From the NCBI RefSeq assembly GCF_003732665.1, contig NZ_MOBP01000009.1, positions 24,622 to 88,621 of the forward strand: a stretch of 64,000 bases of DNA. Reading direction: 5' to 3'. The translations under genes were made by a program, and so were the position numbers. Source of the DNA: Pseudomonas frederiksbergensis (lineage in GTDB: Bacteria > Pseudomonadota > Gammaproteobacteria > Pseudomonadales > Pseudomonadaceae). Shown piece by piece: positions 27,788-38,021 of the stretch (its first letter is position 1; each line of letters opens with the position of its first letter). The notes beneath the pieces were generated by a model that was given only the letters and a program-made list of their open reading frames with translations, had not been told where the DNA came from and searched no databases.

Positions 27788-28963
27788 ATGTCGGTTACCA
27801 ATAGAACCTTCGGGCAGATACCTGCCCTGACTGGCTTGCGATTTTTTGCAGCTCTAATGGTTTTCTTTTCGCACTATCCGATCCCCGGATTAAATCAAAC
27901 GCTCATGCTCTTACAAAACTCTGGGTTTAGCGGCGTCACATTTTTTTTCATACTGTCTGGCTTTATAATTACATATAACTACCTAGAGCGATTCGAAAGC
28001 AGCCCAGCCGAATCCACCCCAAACTATTTATTCGCTAGATTTTCTCGAATCTACCCACTTTATGCCTTCTGCATTTTATTTGCCTGGATGAATTCAGGCG
28101 GCGCCATTGCGATATGGCCATATCTTTCTGCCACTCAAGCCTGGGATGACAACATTGGTTTAGCCATGGGGTTAAACTCTCCCGCCTGGAGCATCAGCGT
28201 AGAGGCTTTCCTATATATAATCTTCCCTTTCGCCATACCAATATTGAAATACACTGGCGCTCTCTCATCAAAGAACAAGCTCTTTATATTCTTCACCATC
28301 GTAATTGCAATTCAAATTGCATTAGCCTTGTATTTCTCTATCTCCGACAAAAGGCTTCTTGGCTCCATAGATCCAAGCTCGCCTCACCGCTGGTTATACA
28401 GAGACCCGCTAAACCGATCGCTTGATTTTCTACTAGGGATCTTTGCCGCAATTTATTATAGAAGGTTTTTTGTTGAATCCCTGAAAACCATAAAGAAATG
28501 GTCATGCATTACTTACATTTCCATTGCACTTATACTCATGGTGATGACCTCCACTACAATATACTCCAATGCATTTAAGTGGGATGCTGCCTATGCATTA
28601 CCCTATGTCACTCTTATATTGAGCATCGCCATATCTAAAGAATCAAAGATAAGCAAATTTCTATCCACCCCAAAAATTGTTCTTCTCGGCGAAGCTTCGT
28701 TCGCGTTCTATCTGATTCATGTAATGATAGGCGGCGTCTATCTTAAACAAGCAACAAGTTCACTCCCATTCACCTTGATACATCAGGCGTTGTTCCTGTT
28801 GATCATTGTTTCACTTTCGATTGGGCTACATCTCACAATAGAAAAGCCTTCGCAAAAATTTCTGAGGGGGCTTACTAAACGAAAAAGAAGCCCCACTAAA
28901 TACATCCCTTTAAATATAGAAACCCCAGCGCAAACAGAACAACCAACGCAGGCCAACACATGA
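27788..28963 (+). CDS. OafA-type membrane acyltransferase
   Basis: A 391-residue acyltransferase-3 family protein with about ten membrane segments. It begins IPALTGLRFFAALMVFFSHY with the catalytic His, then GVTFFFILSGFIITY and RFSRIYPLYA. GEASFAFYLIHV is the conserved late segment. The start at 27788 has AGGTGG 5 nt upstream; longer in-frame starts at 27710 and 27731 lack one. It overlaps the next gene by ATGA. Base composition is clearly AT-rich compared with the core genes, suggesting recent transfer. It probably O-acetylates a surface sugar. The 279 bp before it show no clear promoter. Confidence 0.87.
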   Translation: MSVTNRTFGQIPALTGLRFFAALMVFFSHYPIPGLNQTLMLLQNSGFSGVTFFFILSGFIITYNYLERFESSPAESTPNYLFARFSRIYPLYAFCILFAWMNSGGAIAIWPYLSATQAWDDNIGLAMGLNSPAWSISVEAFLYIIFPFAIPILKYTGALSSKNKLFIFFTIVIAIQIALALYFSISDKRLLGSIDPSSPHRWLYRDPLNRSLDFLLGIFAAIYYRRFFVESLKTIKKWSCITYISIALILMVMTSTTIYSNAFKWDAAYALPYVTLILSIAISKESKISKFLSTPKIVLLGEASFAFYLIHVMIGGVYLKQATSSLPFTLIHQALFLLIIVSLSIGLHLTIEKPSQKFLRGLTKRKRSPTKYIPLNIETPAQTEQPTQANT

Positions 28964-30405
28964 ACGCAAGTGCATTCAGTTTAAGTCAGACACTTGAAAG
29001 CAAAAAAAGTCAGCTTATAAAAAACCATGAAAATTTATTGGCCTTTTTCATAGCAACATTTTTTATGCTTTTCGCACAATTCCAAATCAACCCGCCGCTT
29101 TTCCTGGGAGATGCCTACAACTACTGGCTTCTCAGCGGAGACATTCTCGACTTATCTTTTCCCGAATCCATTCGGGGCTATTTTTACCCCCTGATGCTTG
29201 CGCCATCACGCGCCATTTTTAATGTGCTTCCAAATAGCGGTTATATAGCAACACATATAAGCCAAGCTTTGTTTTTTTCATTTTCGTTAACCATCGCACT
29301 ACCTTATGTATTTAGCAATATAGTGGGCGGCAATGTCACCTTGACAAGACGCCTTGTAGTGCCTTTTTTGGTGGCGTTTTTCTTCCCTGCACTTATTGCT
29401 TACACGCTCAGCGACCTGCCAGCGCTCTGCCTGATCATCATATCAACTGCCTTGATCATACTGGCAAAAAAACAAGACACACCGATACGTTCATTAACTT
29501 ATGTTTTATTAGCAGGCGTATTGGCATACGGCGCGTACAACACTCGAACAATATACCTGTTCACTTTTATTGCACTGGTGCCAATCATTCCTACACTGGC
29601 TTTCACAGGCAAGTCAAACAGATGGAAAGCGATCATAACGGCATCTTTCATTTTTGGCTCCACACTGGCTGCCACACCTCAATCTTTAATCAACCTGCAA
29701 CACCTTAACTCACTCACCCCACTTGTAATCGCCAACGTCAAGGGGTCGTCCCTCTTTGCTAGCCAACTAAAATGGGGAATTACAATCCAGAAAGTTGAAG
29801 GCGTTCACAACCCGGAGGCGGGAGCAACTTTTGCGATATATTACGCCGACCCAATCGGCCTGCAATTGGCAGAGACCTACAAATACAAAGAAACTACACC
29901 CACACTTGGCTGGTATGTAAATCTGTTATTTTCAGAACCTGTTTCCTTCCTGAAGATATACACCAAGCACTTTATAAACGGTATCGACGTTCGAGATCCG
30001 GATGTCTATACAAAAGGGCTATCCAAGGAAAACAACCTTCGCTCCATCGCAAGCATTTCTATTGTTCTGCTTGGGTTAGTCTGCCTGGCATTTCTGACAA
30101 CAAAAAAATCCCAACCCCGCAATCACACGGCATACATCAGCCAGACTGGCTCGCGACTGATCTGGCTAACCGCAATATTACTTCCAGTCTTTGCAATTAT
30201 ACCGAGCGCAATTGAAACAAGATTTTTTCTCCCCGTACACGTCTTGGCTTATTGCGCAATTGCTTTTGGACTTTCAAAAGAATGCATTAAGTCAACCCCC
30301 GCGACAGTGCTAATACTTACAGGCGTATTGTATGCAGCAGCCGTGTCGGCCTGCTATATAACCGTAACAGACTCTATATCCAAGCCCGTTCTCGAAATGC
30401 CCTGA
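28960..30405 (+). CDS. Polytopic membrane protein, possible GT-C glycosyltransferase
   Basis: A 481-residue protein with about ten to twelve hydrophobic segments and AT-rich codon use. After the first span, PPLFLGDAYNYWLLSGDI places an Asp in the first external loop, as in ArnT/GT-C transferases. A 90-residue extracytoplasmic loop (about 255-345) lies before the last spans. It is co-translated with the acyltransferase (ATGA overlap) and is the last gene of the plus-strand block. Alternatives are an O-antigen polymerase (Wzy) or another lipid-linked sugar transferase. I cannot name a family. Confidence 0.5.
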   Translation: MNASAFSLSQTLESKKSQLIKNHENLLAFFIATFFMLFAQFQINPPLFLGDAYNYWLLSGDILDLSFPESIRGYFYPLMLAPSRAIFNVLPNSGYIATHISQALFFSFSLTIALPYVFSNIVGGNVTLTRRLVVPFLVAFFFPALIAYTLSDLPALCLIIISTALIILAKKQDTPIRSLTYVLLAGVLAYGAYNTRTIYLFTFIALVPIIPTLAFTGKSNRWKAIITASFIFGSTLAATPQSLINLQHLNSLTPLVIANVKGSSLFASQLKWGITIQKVEGVHNPEAGATFAIYYADPIGLQLAETYKYKETTPTLGWYVNLLFSEPVSFLKIYTKHFINGIDVRDPDVYTKGLSKENNLRSIASISIVLLGLVCLAFLTTKKSQPRNHTAYISQTGSRLIWLTAILLPVFAIIPSAIETRFFLPVHVLAYCAIAFGLSKECIKSTPATVLILTGVLYAAAVSACYITVTDSISKPVLEMP

Positions 30406-30435
30406 CACCGGCATTAAGCACCCCGAATAGCCAAA

Positions 30436-30487
30436 TAATACTCAAACACACCGCCCCATCCGCACATAAAGCTGGGTTTGAGTATTA
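30436..30487. terminator. Long-loop inverted repeat between convergent genes
   Basis: Perfect 12-bp arms TAATACTCAAAC and GTTTGAGTATTA are separated by 28 nt. The element lies between two convergent genes (stops at 30405 and 30611), so it may end transcription from both sides. The arms are AT-rich and no clean T-run follows, so terminator function is uncertain. The rest of this 205-bp gap shows nothing else. Confidence 0.45.
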
Positions 30488-30610
30488 GTAAGGTTTTAGA
30501 CTGAGTCTGCGAAGCATACTGGCAGTACAGCGCAATTGCATTTAGATCATGCAACGGCGCTGTACGAGACATCGAATTGGTTTTTCAGGAAAGCCACTCT
30601 GGCTTAATTA

Positions 30611-31723
30611 CTACGACACCAATTTACGGTAAATAGCTGCGTATGCAGCAGCCATTGAGTCTGCAGAAAATACATCCTGATACCGCAACAGAGCTCGCTC
30701 GCCCATCCGCCGGGCAAGCGCAGAGTCCTCCGCTAGCGCCCTCATTGCATTGGCAAGCGCCCCCGCATCCTGAGGAGGAATAACCAGCCCGGTATCATTG
30801 GCGATGTTGATGTAGGTAGTGCCCGACCCGATTTCACAAGAGATCAGAGGCTTTCCATACATGGCAGCTTCAAGCAAGGAGATACCAAACGACTCGGAAC
30901 GCAGATGCGAGGGAAACACAAACGCATAACACAGCGTCAACAGTGCAGCCTTGTCGTCATCACCAAGACCACCGAGAAATTGCACGTTGGAAAGGCCAAG
31001 ACGTGAAGCCTTCTCCTTGAGCTCGGCCTCCTGATGCCCTCGCCCAAGAATGACCACCGGCAACCCGGTAATTTTTGCCGCATCGAGCAAGTAGTCGAGT
31101 CCCTTGTAGTAACGCAACGCGCCTACAAACAGAAAAAACTGGTTACCGACTTTACTGCGCCAATAAGCGAGCTTCTCCTCGGATACGACGGGATAAGTGG
31201 CTCTGTCCAGCCCGTAGGGAATGATCTCGACTTTGTCCTTGAATCGGGTGAGTACCGGGCTGCTTTGTGCGTAATTGGGGGAGGACGCCACAATACAATC
31301 CACGCTGGATAGAAAGCGGTTCATCAATGGCTGATAGAGTTTGAGGAGGGTCTTCTGCTTGACGATATCGGAGTGATAACTGACGACCGATGGCTTGCCG
31401 TGGCGGGTCGTAAAATGGACCAGATCCATGTACGGCCAAGGAAAGTGGTAATGAACCACATCGGCCTCTTTCGCCAATTGCGAAAAATCCCTGAATGCCG
31501 ACAGCGAGAATCCTGTCGAAGCAACATGCAGATCCAGCTTCGAACGGTGAGTCACATGATTGCCGACCCGCTCATTGCGAGCCGCGCCGCGCTCACTGAG
31601 GTAAAGCACCTCAGAGGAACAGCCGTGCTGTGCAACACCCTGGGCAATCTGAAAAATGACTTGCTCGATACCACCCATCGTTTCCGGATAGTAGGTTTTG
31701 AAAAAATGCAGAACCTTGATCAT
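30611..31723 (-). CDS. wbpZ: Glycosyltransferase WbpZ (GT4, D-rhamnosyltransferase)
   Basis: A 370-residue GT-B enzyme. The N-terminal HFFKTYYPETMGGIEQVIFQ and HYHFPWPYMDLVHF, and the C-terminal FPSHLRSESFGISLLEAAMYGKP (with the GT4 E-x7-E motif), closely resemble P. aeruginosa WbpZ as I remember it. WbpZ adds D-rhamnose early in assembly of the common polysaccharide antigen in the cytoplasm. Start ATG at 31723 overlaps the wbpY stop (ATGA). It is the last gene of gmd-rmd-wbpY-wbpZ. The acceptor linkage is inferred from the family. Confidence 0.88.
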   Translation of the reverse strand: MIKVLHFFKTYYPETMGGIEQVIFQIAQGVAQHGCSSEVLYLSERGAARNERVGNHVTHRSKLDLHVASTGFSLSAFRDFSQLAKEADVVHYHFPWPYMDLVHFTTRHGKPSVVSYHSDIVKQKTLLKLYQPLMNRFLSSVDCIVASSPNYAQSSPVLTRFKDKVEIIPYGLDRATYPVVSEEKLAYWRSKVGNQFFLFVGALRYYKGLDYLLDAAKITGLPVVILGRGHQEAELKEKASRLGLSNVQFLGGLGDDDKAALLTLCYAFVFPSHLRSESFGISLLEAAMYGKPLISCEIGSGTTYINIANDTGLVIPPQDAGALANAMRALAEDSALARRMGERALLRYQDVFSADSMAAAYAAIYRKLVS

Positions 31724-32865
31724 TTTCCGTCGAGCACCCTTTGATAGACCTGCAGGGTTTCCTGGGCGCATCGCTCCCAAGAAAAGCCTCGTGCATGATT
31801 CATTCCCTTGACTACAGCGGTCTCGCGCCATACTTCGTCGGTGAGGCCGCGCTCAAGCAGGCGGGTCAGCTCATCAACATCCATCGGCGCGCACATCAGA
31901 GCGGCTTCGCCAGCCACCTCAGGCAGCGACGAACTGTTGGAGCACACCACCGGCACACCGGAACTCATGGCTTCGAGCACCGGTAAGCCGAATCCTTCGT
32001 ACAGCGACGGAAAAGCAAACAAGCGTGCTCCTGCAAAAAGCAGTGGTAAGTCTTCGCTCGGAACAAATCCTAAATAGTGAGCCCAGCCCTCGCGCCTGGC
32101 GCTTTCAAGCTTCTGGTGGATCACATCGTTACGCCAGCCGTGATAACCGGTGAGAATCAACGGCCAGCGCGTGCGAACTGCCATGGGGAGTTGGCTATAG
32201 GCCGCAAGCAATGTTTCGATATTCTTGCGTGGCTCAATGGTACCGACGAAGAGGGAGTAACCATTTACCTTCAGACCATGGCGCTCCAATGTCGCCCTCA
32301 GTTCCTCGCGTGGCCTTGGGTAAAACTCCGGAGAGCTGGCCAGCGGTACAGTATGGATCCGCTCAAGAGGCCAGGAAAAATAGCTCGCCAATTCCTGGCG
32401 AGTAAACTCCGAATCAGTAATCAGCGCATCAGCCCGGACCAACGTAGCTTTCAATTCTTTCTGCAGATATCGAACCAGTTGCGGCGCATGGCAATGAGCC
32501 CAGGTGAAGGGCGAAAGATCATGAAACGTCGCTACGCTTCGGCCCGCAAAAGGCGGCAAATAGTAATTGGGGCTGTGATACAGAAAATCGCCGTGTCCTT
32601 TCAGTGCAGCCTTACGCAGCATTGGCATCAGCAGACGATAGGCTTCCACAGCTAGAAAGTTTTTCTGTACTGCGCGCTTTAAACCATAACCACTGCCAGA
32701 TTCGTTGGCAGCCGTTGGCAATTCAGGCAAAAAGCGTCGACCGGCAAAGAATTGCAGGTCTGTAATATCGGAACTTTGCTGAAGTCTCAGCGCAAGTTCA
32801 TAGGTATAGCGACCGATGCCAGTCAGCGGAAAGCGGATCGGCTCAACAGATAGAACTAATTTCAT
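31720..32865 (-). CDS. wbpY: Glycosyltransferase WbpY (GT4, D-rhamnosyltransferase)
   Basis: A 381-residue GT-B enzyme. It begins VEPIRFPLTGIGRYTYEL, a common start of mannosyl/rhamnosyltransferases. The donor half has SLFVGTIEPRKNIETLLAAY and FPSLYEGFGLPVLEAMSSGVP with the conserved E-x7-E. Length and operon position between rmd and wbpZ match WbpY of the common polysaccharide antigen cluster. It would extend the D-rhamnan with alpha-linked rhamnose from GDP-D-Rha. It abuts the rmd stop with no gap. Confidence 0.87.
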   Translation of the reverse strand: MKLVLSVEPIRFPLTGIGRYTYELALRLQQSSDITDLQFFAGRRFLPELPTAANESGSGYGLKRAVQKNFLAVEAYRLLMPMLRKAALKGHGDFLYHSPNYYLPPFAGRSVATFHDLSPFTWAHCHAPQLVRYLQKELKATLVRADALITDSEFTRQELASYFSWPLERIHTVPLASSPEFYPRPREELRATLERHGLKVNGYSLFVGTIEPRKNIETLLAAYSQLPMAVRTRWPLILTGYHGWRNDVIHQKLESARREGWAHYLGFVPSEDLPLLFAGARLFAFPSLYEGFGLPVLEAMSSGVPVVCSNSSSLPEVAGEAALMCAPMDVDELTRLLERGLTDEVWRETAVVKGMNHARGFSWERCAQETLQVYQRVLDGK

Positions 32866-33761
32866 TTATTCCGCCGAAAGCATCCAGCTCAGAGTTTCTT
32901 CCAAATTTGGTGTTTGCCAGCCTTTGACCAGTTCGCAAAGTCGGGTGTTGTCACCGCACAGGATCTTCACTTCGTTGGCTCGGACAAATGCAGGATTCAC
33001 TTCGACTTCAAGCGGGTGACCGGTAAGAGCGGAGCACATTGCGATCACCTCGCGAAGCGAATGACTTTTACCGGAACTCACATTAACCGTCTGCCCCGAA
33101 GGCCTGGCTTCGATCAAGCCCCTGTAAGCCGTGACCACAGCCCTGACATCGCTGAAATCGCGCGAGACATCCAGATTGCCGAGCTGAATCTTCGCAGCAC
33201 GCTGGCGAAAATGCGTAACAATCTTGGGTAACAGAAAGCTGTCAGCCTGACCAACACCGGTGTAATTGAATGGTCGAGTGATCAAGATCGGCAATCGTTC
33301 ACGCCAAAGATTGGCCATGTACTCCATGGCCAACTTGCTGACCGCATAATCATTGGCAGGTGCCGGCGGTGTGGCTTCACTCAACAAACCGGCAGAAGCA
33401 TTGCCATAAACATTGGCACTGCTGGCAAGCAATACACAGTCCGGCACTTTGCCACAGGCGGCAATCGCCTCGAGTAAATGACGGGTGCCAATAAGATTGA
33501 CCCGATAAAAGGCATCTGCGGCGCCATGCCCAACGAAGGCCAGCGCCGCCAGATGTATTACCACGTCAGGTTGAATATTTGCCAGCAACTTGCGCAGAGC
33601 AGGTCCGTCGGCCAGATCGACCTGGAAATACCCAGGTTCGGCTGAAGGTTGAGAGCCGAGCCCCATCACCTCATAGCCGCTAGCTTGAAGCTCGGCAGCC
33701 ATGTATCGCCCGGTGAAACCTTGAATTCCTGTAATCAGCGCTCGTTTACCGGCAATACTCA

Positions 33762-33762
<1 letters not shown>
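32866..33762 (-). CDS. rmd: GDP-6-deoxy-D-mannose (GDP-D-rhamnose) reductase Rmd
   Basis: A 298-residue extended SDR. The NAD(P) motif is GIQGFTGRY (12-20), the catalytic Ser lies in LLASSANVYG and Tyr-x3-Lys in NDYAVSKLAME. It reduces the 4-keto group of the Gmd product to give GDP-D-rhamnose. The GFTGRY variant of the glycine motif and the short length are typical of Rmd. Its ATG overlaps the gmd stop by one base (TGATG), so the two consecutive pathway steps are co-translated. Confidence 0.94.
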
Positions 33763-35187
<1,425 letters not shown>

Positions 35188-35988
35188 ATGCGCAACGGTT
35201 CAGTAAGTATCGCCCTGTCGGACATCATCGCAGCGACACGACGATACGCTTTGGTAGGGATGCTAGGCTGGCAGGACGTCCGCCAGCGCTATAGGAGATC
35301 GGCATTAGGCCCTTTCTGGCTGACTATCAGCATGGGTGTAATGATCGGCACCATAGGCGTGGTCTTTGGGCAGATCTTCAACTCCCCGATGAACGAATTC
35401 CTGCCTTTCCTCGCGATCGGCATGATTTTCTGGGGCTTCATGTCTACAGTCGTCAACGAAGGCTGCACCGGCTTCATTGCCGCCGAAGGCATAATTAAAC
35501 AGCTTCCGATCCCCTTGTTCACCCATATTCTTCGCATGATCTGGCGAAACATATTGATCCTGGGCCATAACATTCTGATTTTCCCGCTGGTATTGCTCGC
35601 CGTTGGCAAGCCATTGACCTGGATTGCACTCCTCAGTATTCCGGGCTTCGTTCTTGCCTTGCTGAACTTTGCCTGGATTGCATTGCTGCTAGGCGTTCTG
35701 TGCGCGCGCTACCGTGACTTGCCGCAGATTATCGGCAGCTTGTTGCAGGTAGTGTTCTATCTCACGCCGATCATGTGGATGCCAAGCCTGCTGCCACAAC
35801 GTACTGGCCTGTACCTGCTGGACCTCAACCCGGCTTACCACATTATGTCGGTGGTTCGCTCCCCGCTGATCGGGCAACTGCCTACTGCCACAAACTGGTG
35901 GTTTTCCCTGGGCATGGCCGTCGTAGGCTGGCTCGTTGCACTTGTGGTCTATGGCCGTTACAAGCGCCGCATCGCTTACTGGCTCTAA
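35188..35988 (+). CDS. wzm: O-antigen ABC exporter permease Wzm
   Basis: A 266-residue ABC-2 type permease with six membrane segments. WQDVRQRYRRSALGPFWLTI is the conserved N-terminal amphipathic helix of Wzm/KpsM/TagG proteins, and VVFYLTPIMW the conserved segment before the fifth span. Together with Wzt it moves undecaprenyl-diphosphate-linked polysaccharide across the inner membrane. The ATG at 35188 has GGTG 6 nt upstream; an in-frame GTG three codons earlier is possible. It starts a tight eight-gene plus-strand operon. Confidence 0.94.
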   Translation: MRNGSVSIALSDIIAATRRYALVGMLGWQDVRQRYRRSALGPFWLTISMGVMIGTIGVVFGQIFNSPMNEFLPFLAIGMIFWGFMSTVVNEGCTGFIAAEGIIKQLPIPLFTHILRMIWRNILILGHNILIFPLVLLAVGKPLTWIALLSIPGFVLALLNFAWIALLLGVLCARYRDLPQIIGSLLQVVFYLTPIMWMPSLLPQRTGLYLLDLNPAYHIMSVVRSPLIGQLPTATNWWFSLGMAVVGWLVALVVYGRYKRRIAYWL

Positions 35989-36000
35989 GAAGAACTCCTA

Positions 36001-36744
36001 ATGTCCTTGATCGAATTCAAAAATGTTTGTGTAGATTTCCCTATCTACAACGCCAACGGGCGCTCCCTGAAAAAACGTTTGATTCAGGTAGCCACCGGTG
36101 GGCAATTGGGTGCCGACCAACAGGGTCGCGTAATCGTCAGGGCGCTGGAAGATCTGACGTTCACGTTGCGCGACGGCGACCGTGTTGGCCTGCTTGGGCA
36201 TAACGGCGCCGGCAAAAGCACCCTGCTGCGCCTGCTGAGCAGCGTTTACGAGCCCTCCTCCGGCACTGCGCTGATCAACGGCGAAATCGGTTCCCTGATC
36301 GATATATCCCTGGGCACAGACCCGGAAGCCACTGGCAGGGAAAACATTTTCCTGCGCGGCGGCATCCTTGGAATGACCAAAGCTCAGATTGCAGAGAAGC
36401 TTGACGAAATCATCGAGTTTTCAGAATTGGGCGACTTTGTCGACATGCCGATTCGTACCTACTCCTCTGGCATGCACCTGCGATTGGCGTTCGCTGTTTC
36501 AACCACGATAAAACCACAAATCCTGCTGATGGATGAATGGCTATCGGTCGGCGACGAAGGCTTCAAGCACAAAGCCGAAATCCGTATGAACGAGCTGGTG
36601 AAGTCGACCAATATCCTGGTCATTGCCAGCCACTCCCGCGAAATGGTCATGCACACCTGTAATCGAGTGCTCTGGCTGGAGCATGGAAAGATAAAGATGG
36701 ATGGCGATCCGGCGACGGTCACCGCTGCCTACTTTGGAGCTTAA
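36001..36744 (+). CDS. wzt: O-antigen ABC exporter ATPase Wzt (no C-terminal binding domain)
   Basis: A 247-residue ABC ATPase. Walker A is GHNGAGKST (66-74), the signature is TYSSGMHLRLAF, Walker B is ILLMDEWL, and the switch His is in VIASHSRE. The protein ends right after the nucleotide-binding domain. Wzt of the E. coli O9a and P. aeruginosa common-antigen systems has about 170 more residues that recognise the capped chain end. The short form resembles exporters such as Klebsiella O2a, where export is not coupled to a terminal modification. It follows wzm by 12 bp. Confidence 0.95.
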   Translation: MSLIEFKNVCVDFPIYNANGRSLKKRLIQVATGGQLGADQQGRVIVRALEDLTFTLRDGDRVGLLGHNGAGKSTLLRLLSSVYEPSSGTALINGEIGSLIDISLGTDPEATGRENIFLRGGILGMTKAQIAEKLDEIIEFSELGDFVDMPIRTYSSGMHLRLAFAVSTTIKPQILLMDEWLSVGDEGFKHKAEIRMNELVKSTNILVIASHSREMVMHTCNRVLWLEHGKIKMDGDPATVTAAYFGA

Positions 36745-36749
36745 GGCCT

Positions 36750-38021
36750 ATGAACAGCATTCGGCGTAATGGTGTGGATATCGAGACGGCTTTTTCCGTC
36801 GCGTCCAGGCGGCTACTCACTAACGTAAATATAAGTCCCGGTGCCATCACACACGAGGACCCCCTTCTTGCCTCCTATTCAGGCATGAAACCGAGCGTGC
36901 GCCATCATGTCAAGCAGGTAATCCGTCGGATCGCCCGCGGCGTCTTCCGGTTAACCAGACCACTTGCGCGCCCGTTGCTTTTCCGCCTGCGCAGTTATTT
37001 CATGTCGGATATCCGCCAAGAAATGATGGAAGAGATCAACAAGCTGAACTGGATGCAGCAGCAGCACCATCATCAAATCGTGCAGGAGCTTGAACGCCTG
37101 TCGAACGCGACAAAATTACACACACGGTTGTCGCAAAAGATTTTTTCCAGCCAGTTATCGCAGGAAGACATCGAACATCAACTGGACCGGATCGAAACCT
37201 ACAGCTTGGTGGACGCCAACCGTGTCGCAATCGACTCCGGCCCGGATGAGGTTCTGGTCAAAACCACAGTTGGATATGTGCTTTGTGCGGCAAAAGACTA
37301 TGCACTGCTGGCCAGCCTTCTCCAAGCAGGCGAGCTGGAACCTGGTACTCGCCATGTCATTGAGCGATTCATACAGCCTGGCGATGTGTTCATTGATGTC
37401 GGAGCCAATATCGGCTTGCACTCCATCGCCGCAGCCCGCGCGATGTCGGGACAGGGCAAAATTATCGCCTTCGAGCCTTTTGAACAGACCTGCAAGCTTC
37501 TTGAGAAGAACCTTTGGCTCAACGGTTTTTCGGCTATCAGTGAAGTCTCGCGACTTGCCCTCTCGGACAAAGCGGAAACTCGCAGACTGCACCTGGGGGT
37601 GACCAGCGGCCATCATTCGCTTTATGAACTGGAGACTCCAGCGTTCTACGCCACGACTTCAGTGGATGTCACTACCATTGCCCTGGATGATTTCTTACCG
37701 GAGAACCTGACGGTCAAACTGCTGAAAATCGATGCAGAAGGCGCAGAAATCGACATCATCAAAGGCGCGCAAAAGTTACTGAAATCCAATCCGCAAATGC
37801 TTCTGATCGTTGAACTCGGCCTGTCCCACCTGAAAAGAAATACGCTCGATCTCGAAGAATGGCTCGAGCACTTCACATCCCTGGGGCTGGTTTACAGTGT
37901 GATCAACGTTCAGACCGGTGATCTTGAAGACTGGTCAGTGGAACAACTGAGTAAGACAACTTCCGTCAACTTGCTGTTTTCATCGGCCAATTCACAGCCG
38001 GCGAAGGGTGTGAATGCATGA
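36750..38021 (+). CDS. FkbM-family methyltransferase with helical N-terminus
   Basis: A 423-residue protein. Residues about 210-390 form a FkbM-type SAM-dependent methyltransferase: VFIDVGANIGLHSIAAARAM (SAM motif I), KIIAFEPFEQ (motif II) and LLKIDAEGAEIDIIKGA. Before it lies a basic segment (55-85) and a long charged, Gln/His-rich helical stretch (about 85-150) that may be a coiled coil. Such enzymes O-methylate sugars. Position directly after wzt suggests methylation of the exported polysaccharide, perhaps of its non-reducing end. The start has its Shine-Dalgarno inside the end of wzt; its stop overlaps the next gene (ATGA). Confidence 0.85.
   Translation: MNSIRRNGVDIETAFSVASRRLLTNVNISPGAITHEDPLLASYSGMKPSVRHHVKQVIRRIARGVFRLTRPLARPLLFRLRSYFMSDIRQEMMEEINKLNWMQQQHHHQIVQELERLSNATKLHTRLSQKIFSSQLSQEDIEHQLDRIETYSLVDANRVAIDSGPDEVLVKTTVGYVLCAAKDYALLASLLQAGELEPGTRHVIERFIQPGDVFIDVGANIGLHSIAAARAMSGQGKIIAFEPFEQTCKLLEKNLWLNGFSAISEVSRLALSDKAETRRLHLGVTSGHHSLYELETPAFYATTSVDVTTIALDDFLPENLTVKLLKIDAEGAEIDIIKGAQKLLKSNPQMLLIVELGLSHLKRNTLDLEEWLEHFTSLGLVYSVINVQTGDLEDWSVEQLSKTTSVNLLFSSANSQPAKGVNA

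Noticed and set aside
30436..30487. CRISPR repeat or phage attachment site
   Set aside because: It is one inverted repeat with AT-rich arms, not a repeated array; no tRNA, integrase or direct-repeat boundary is nearby.
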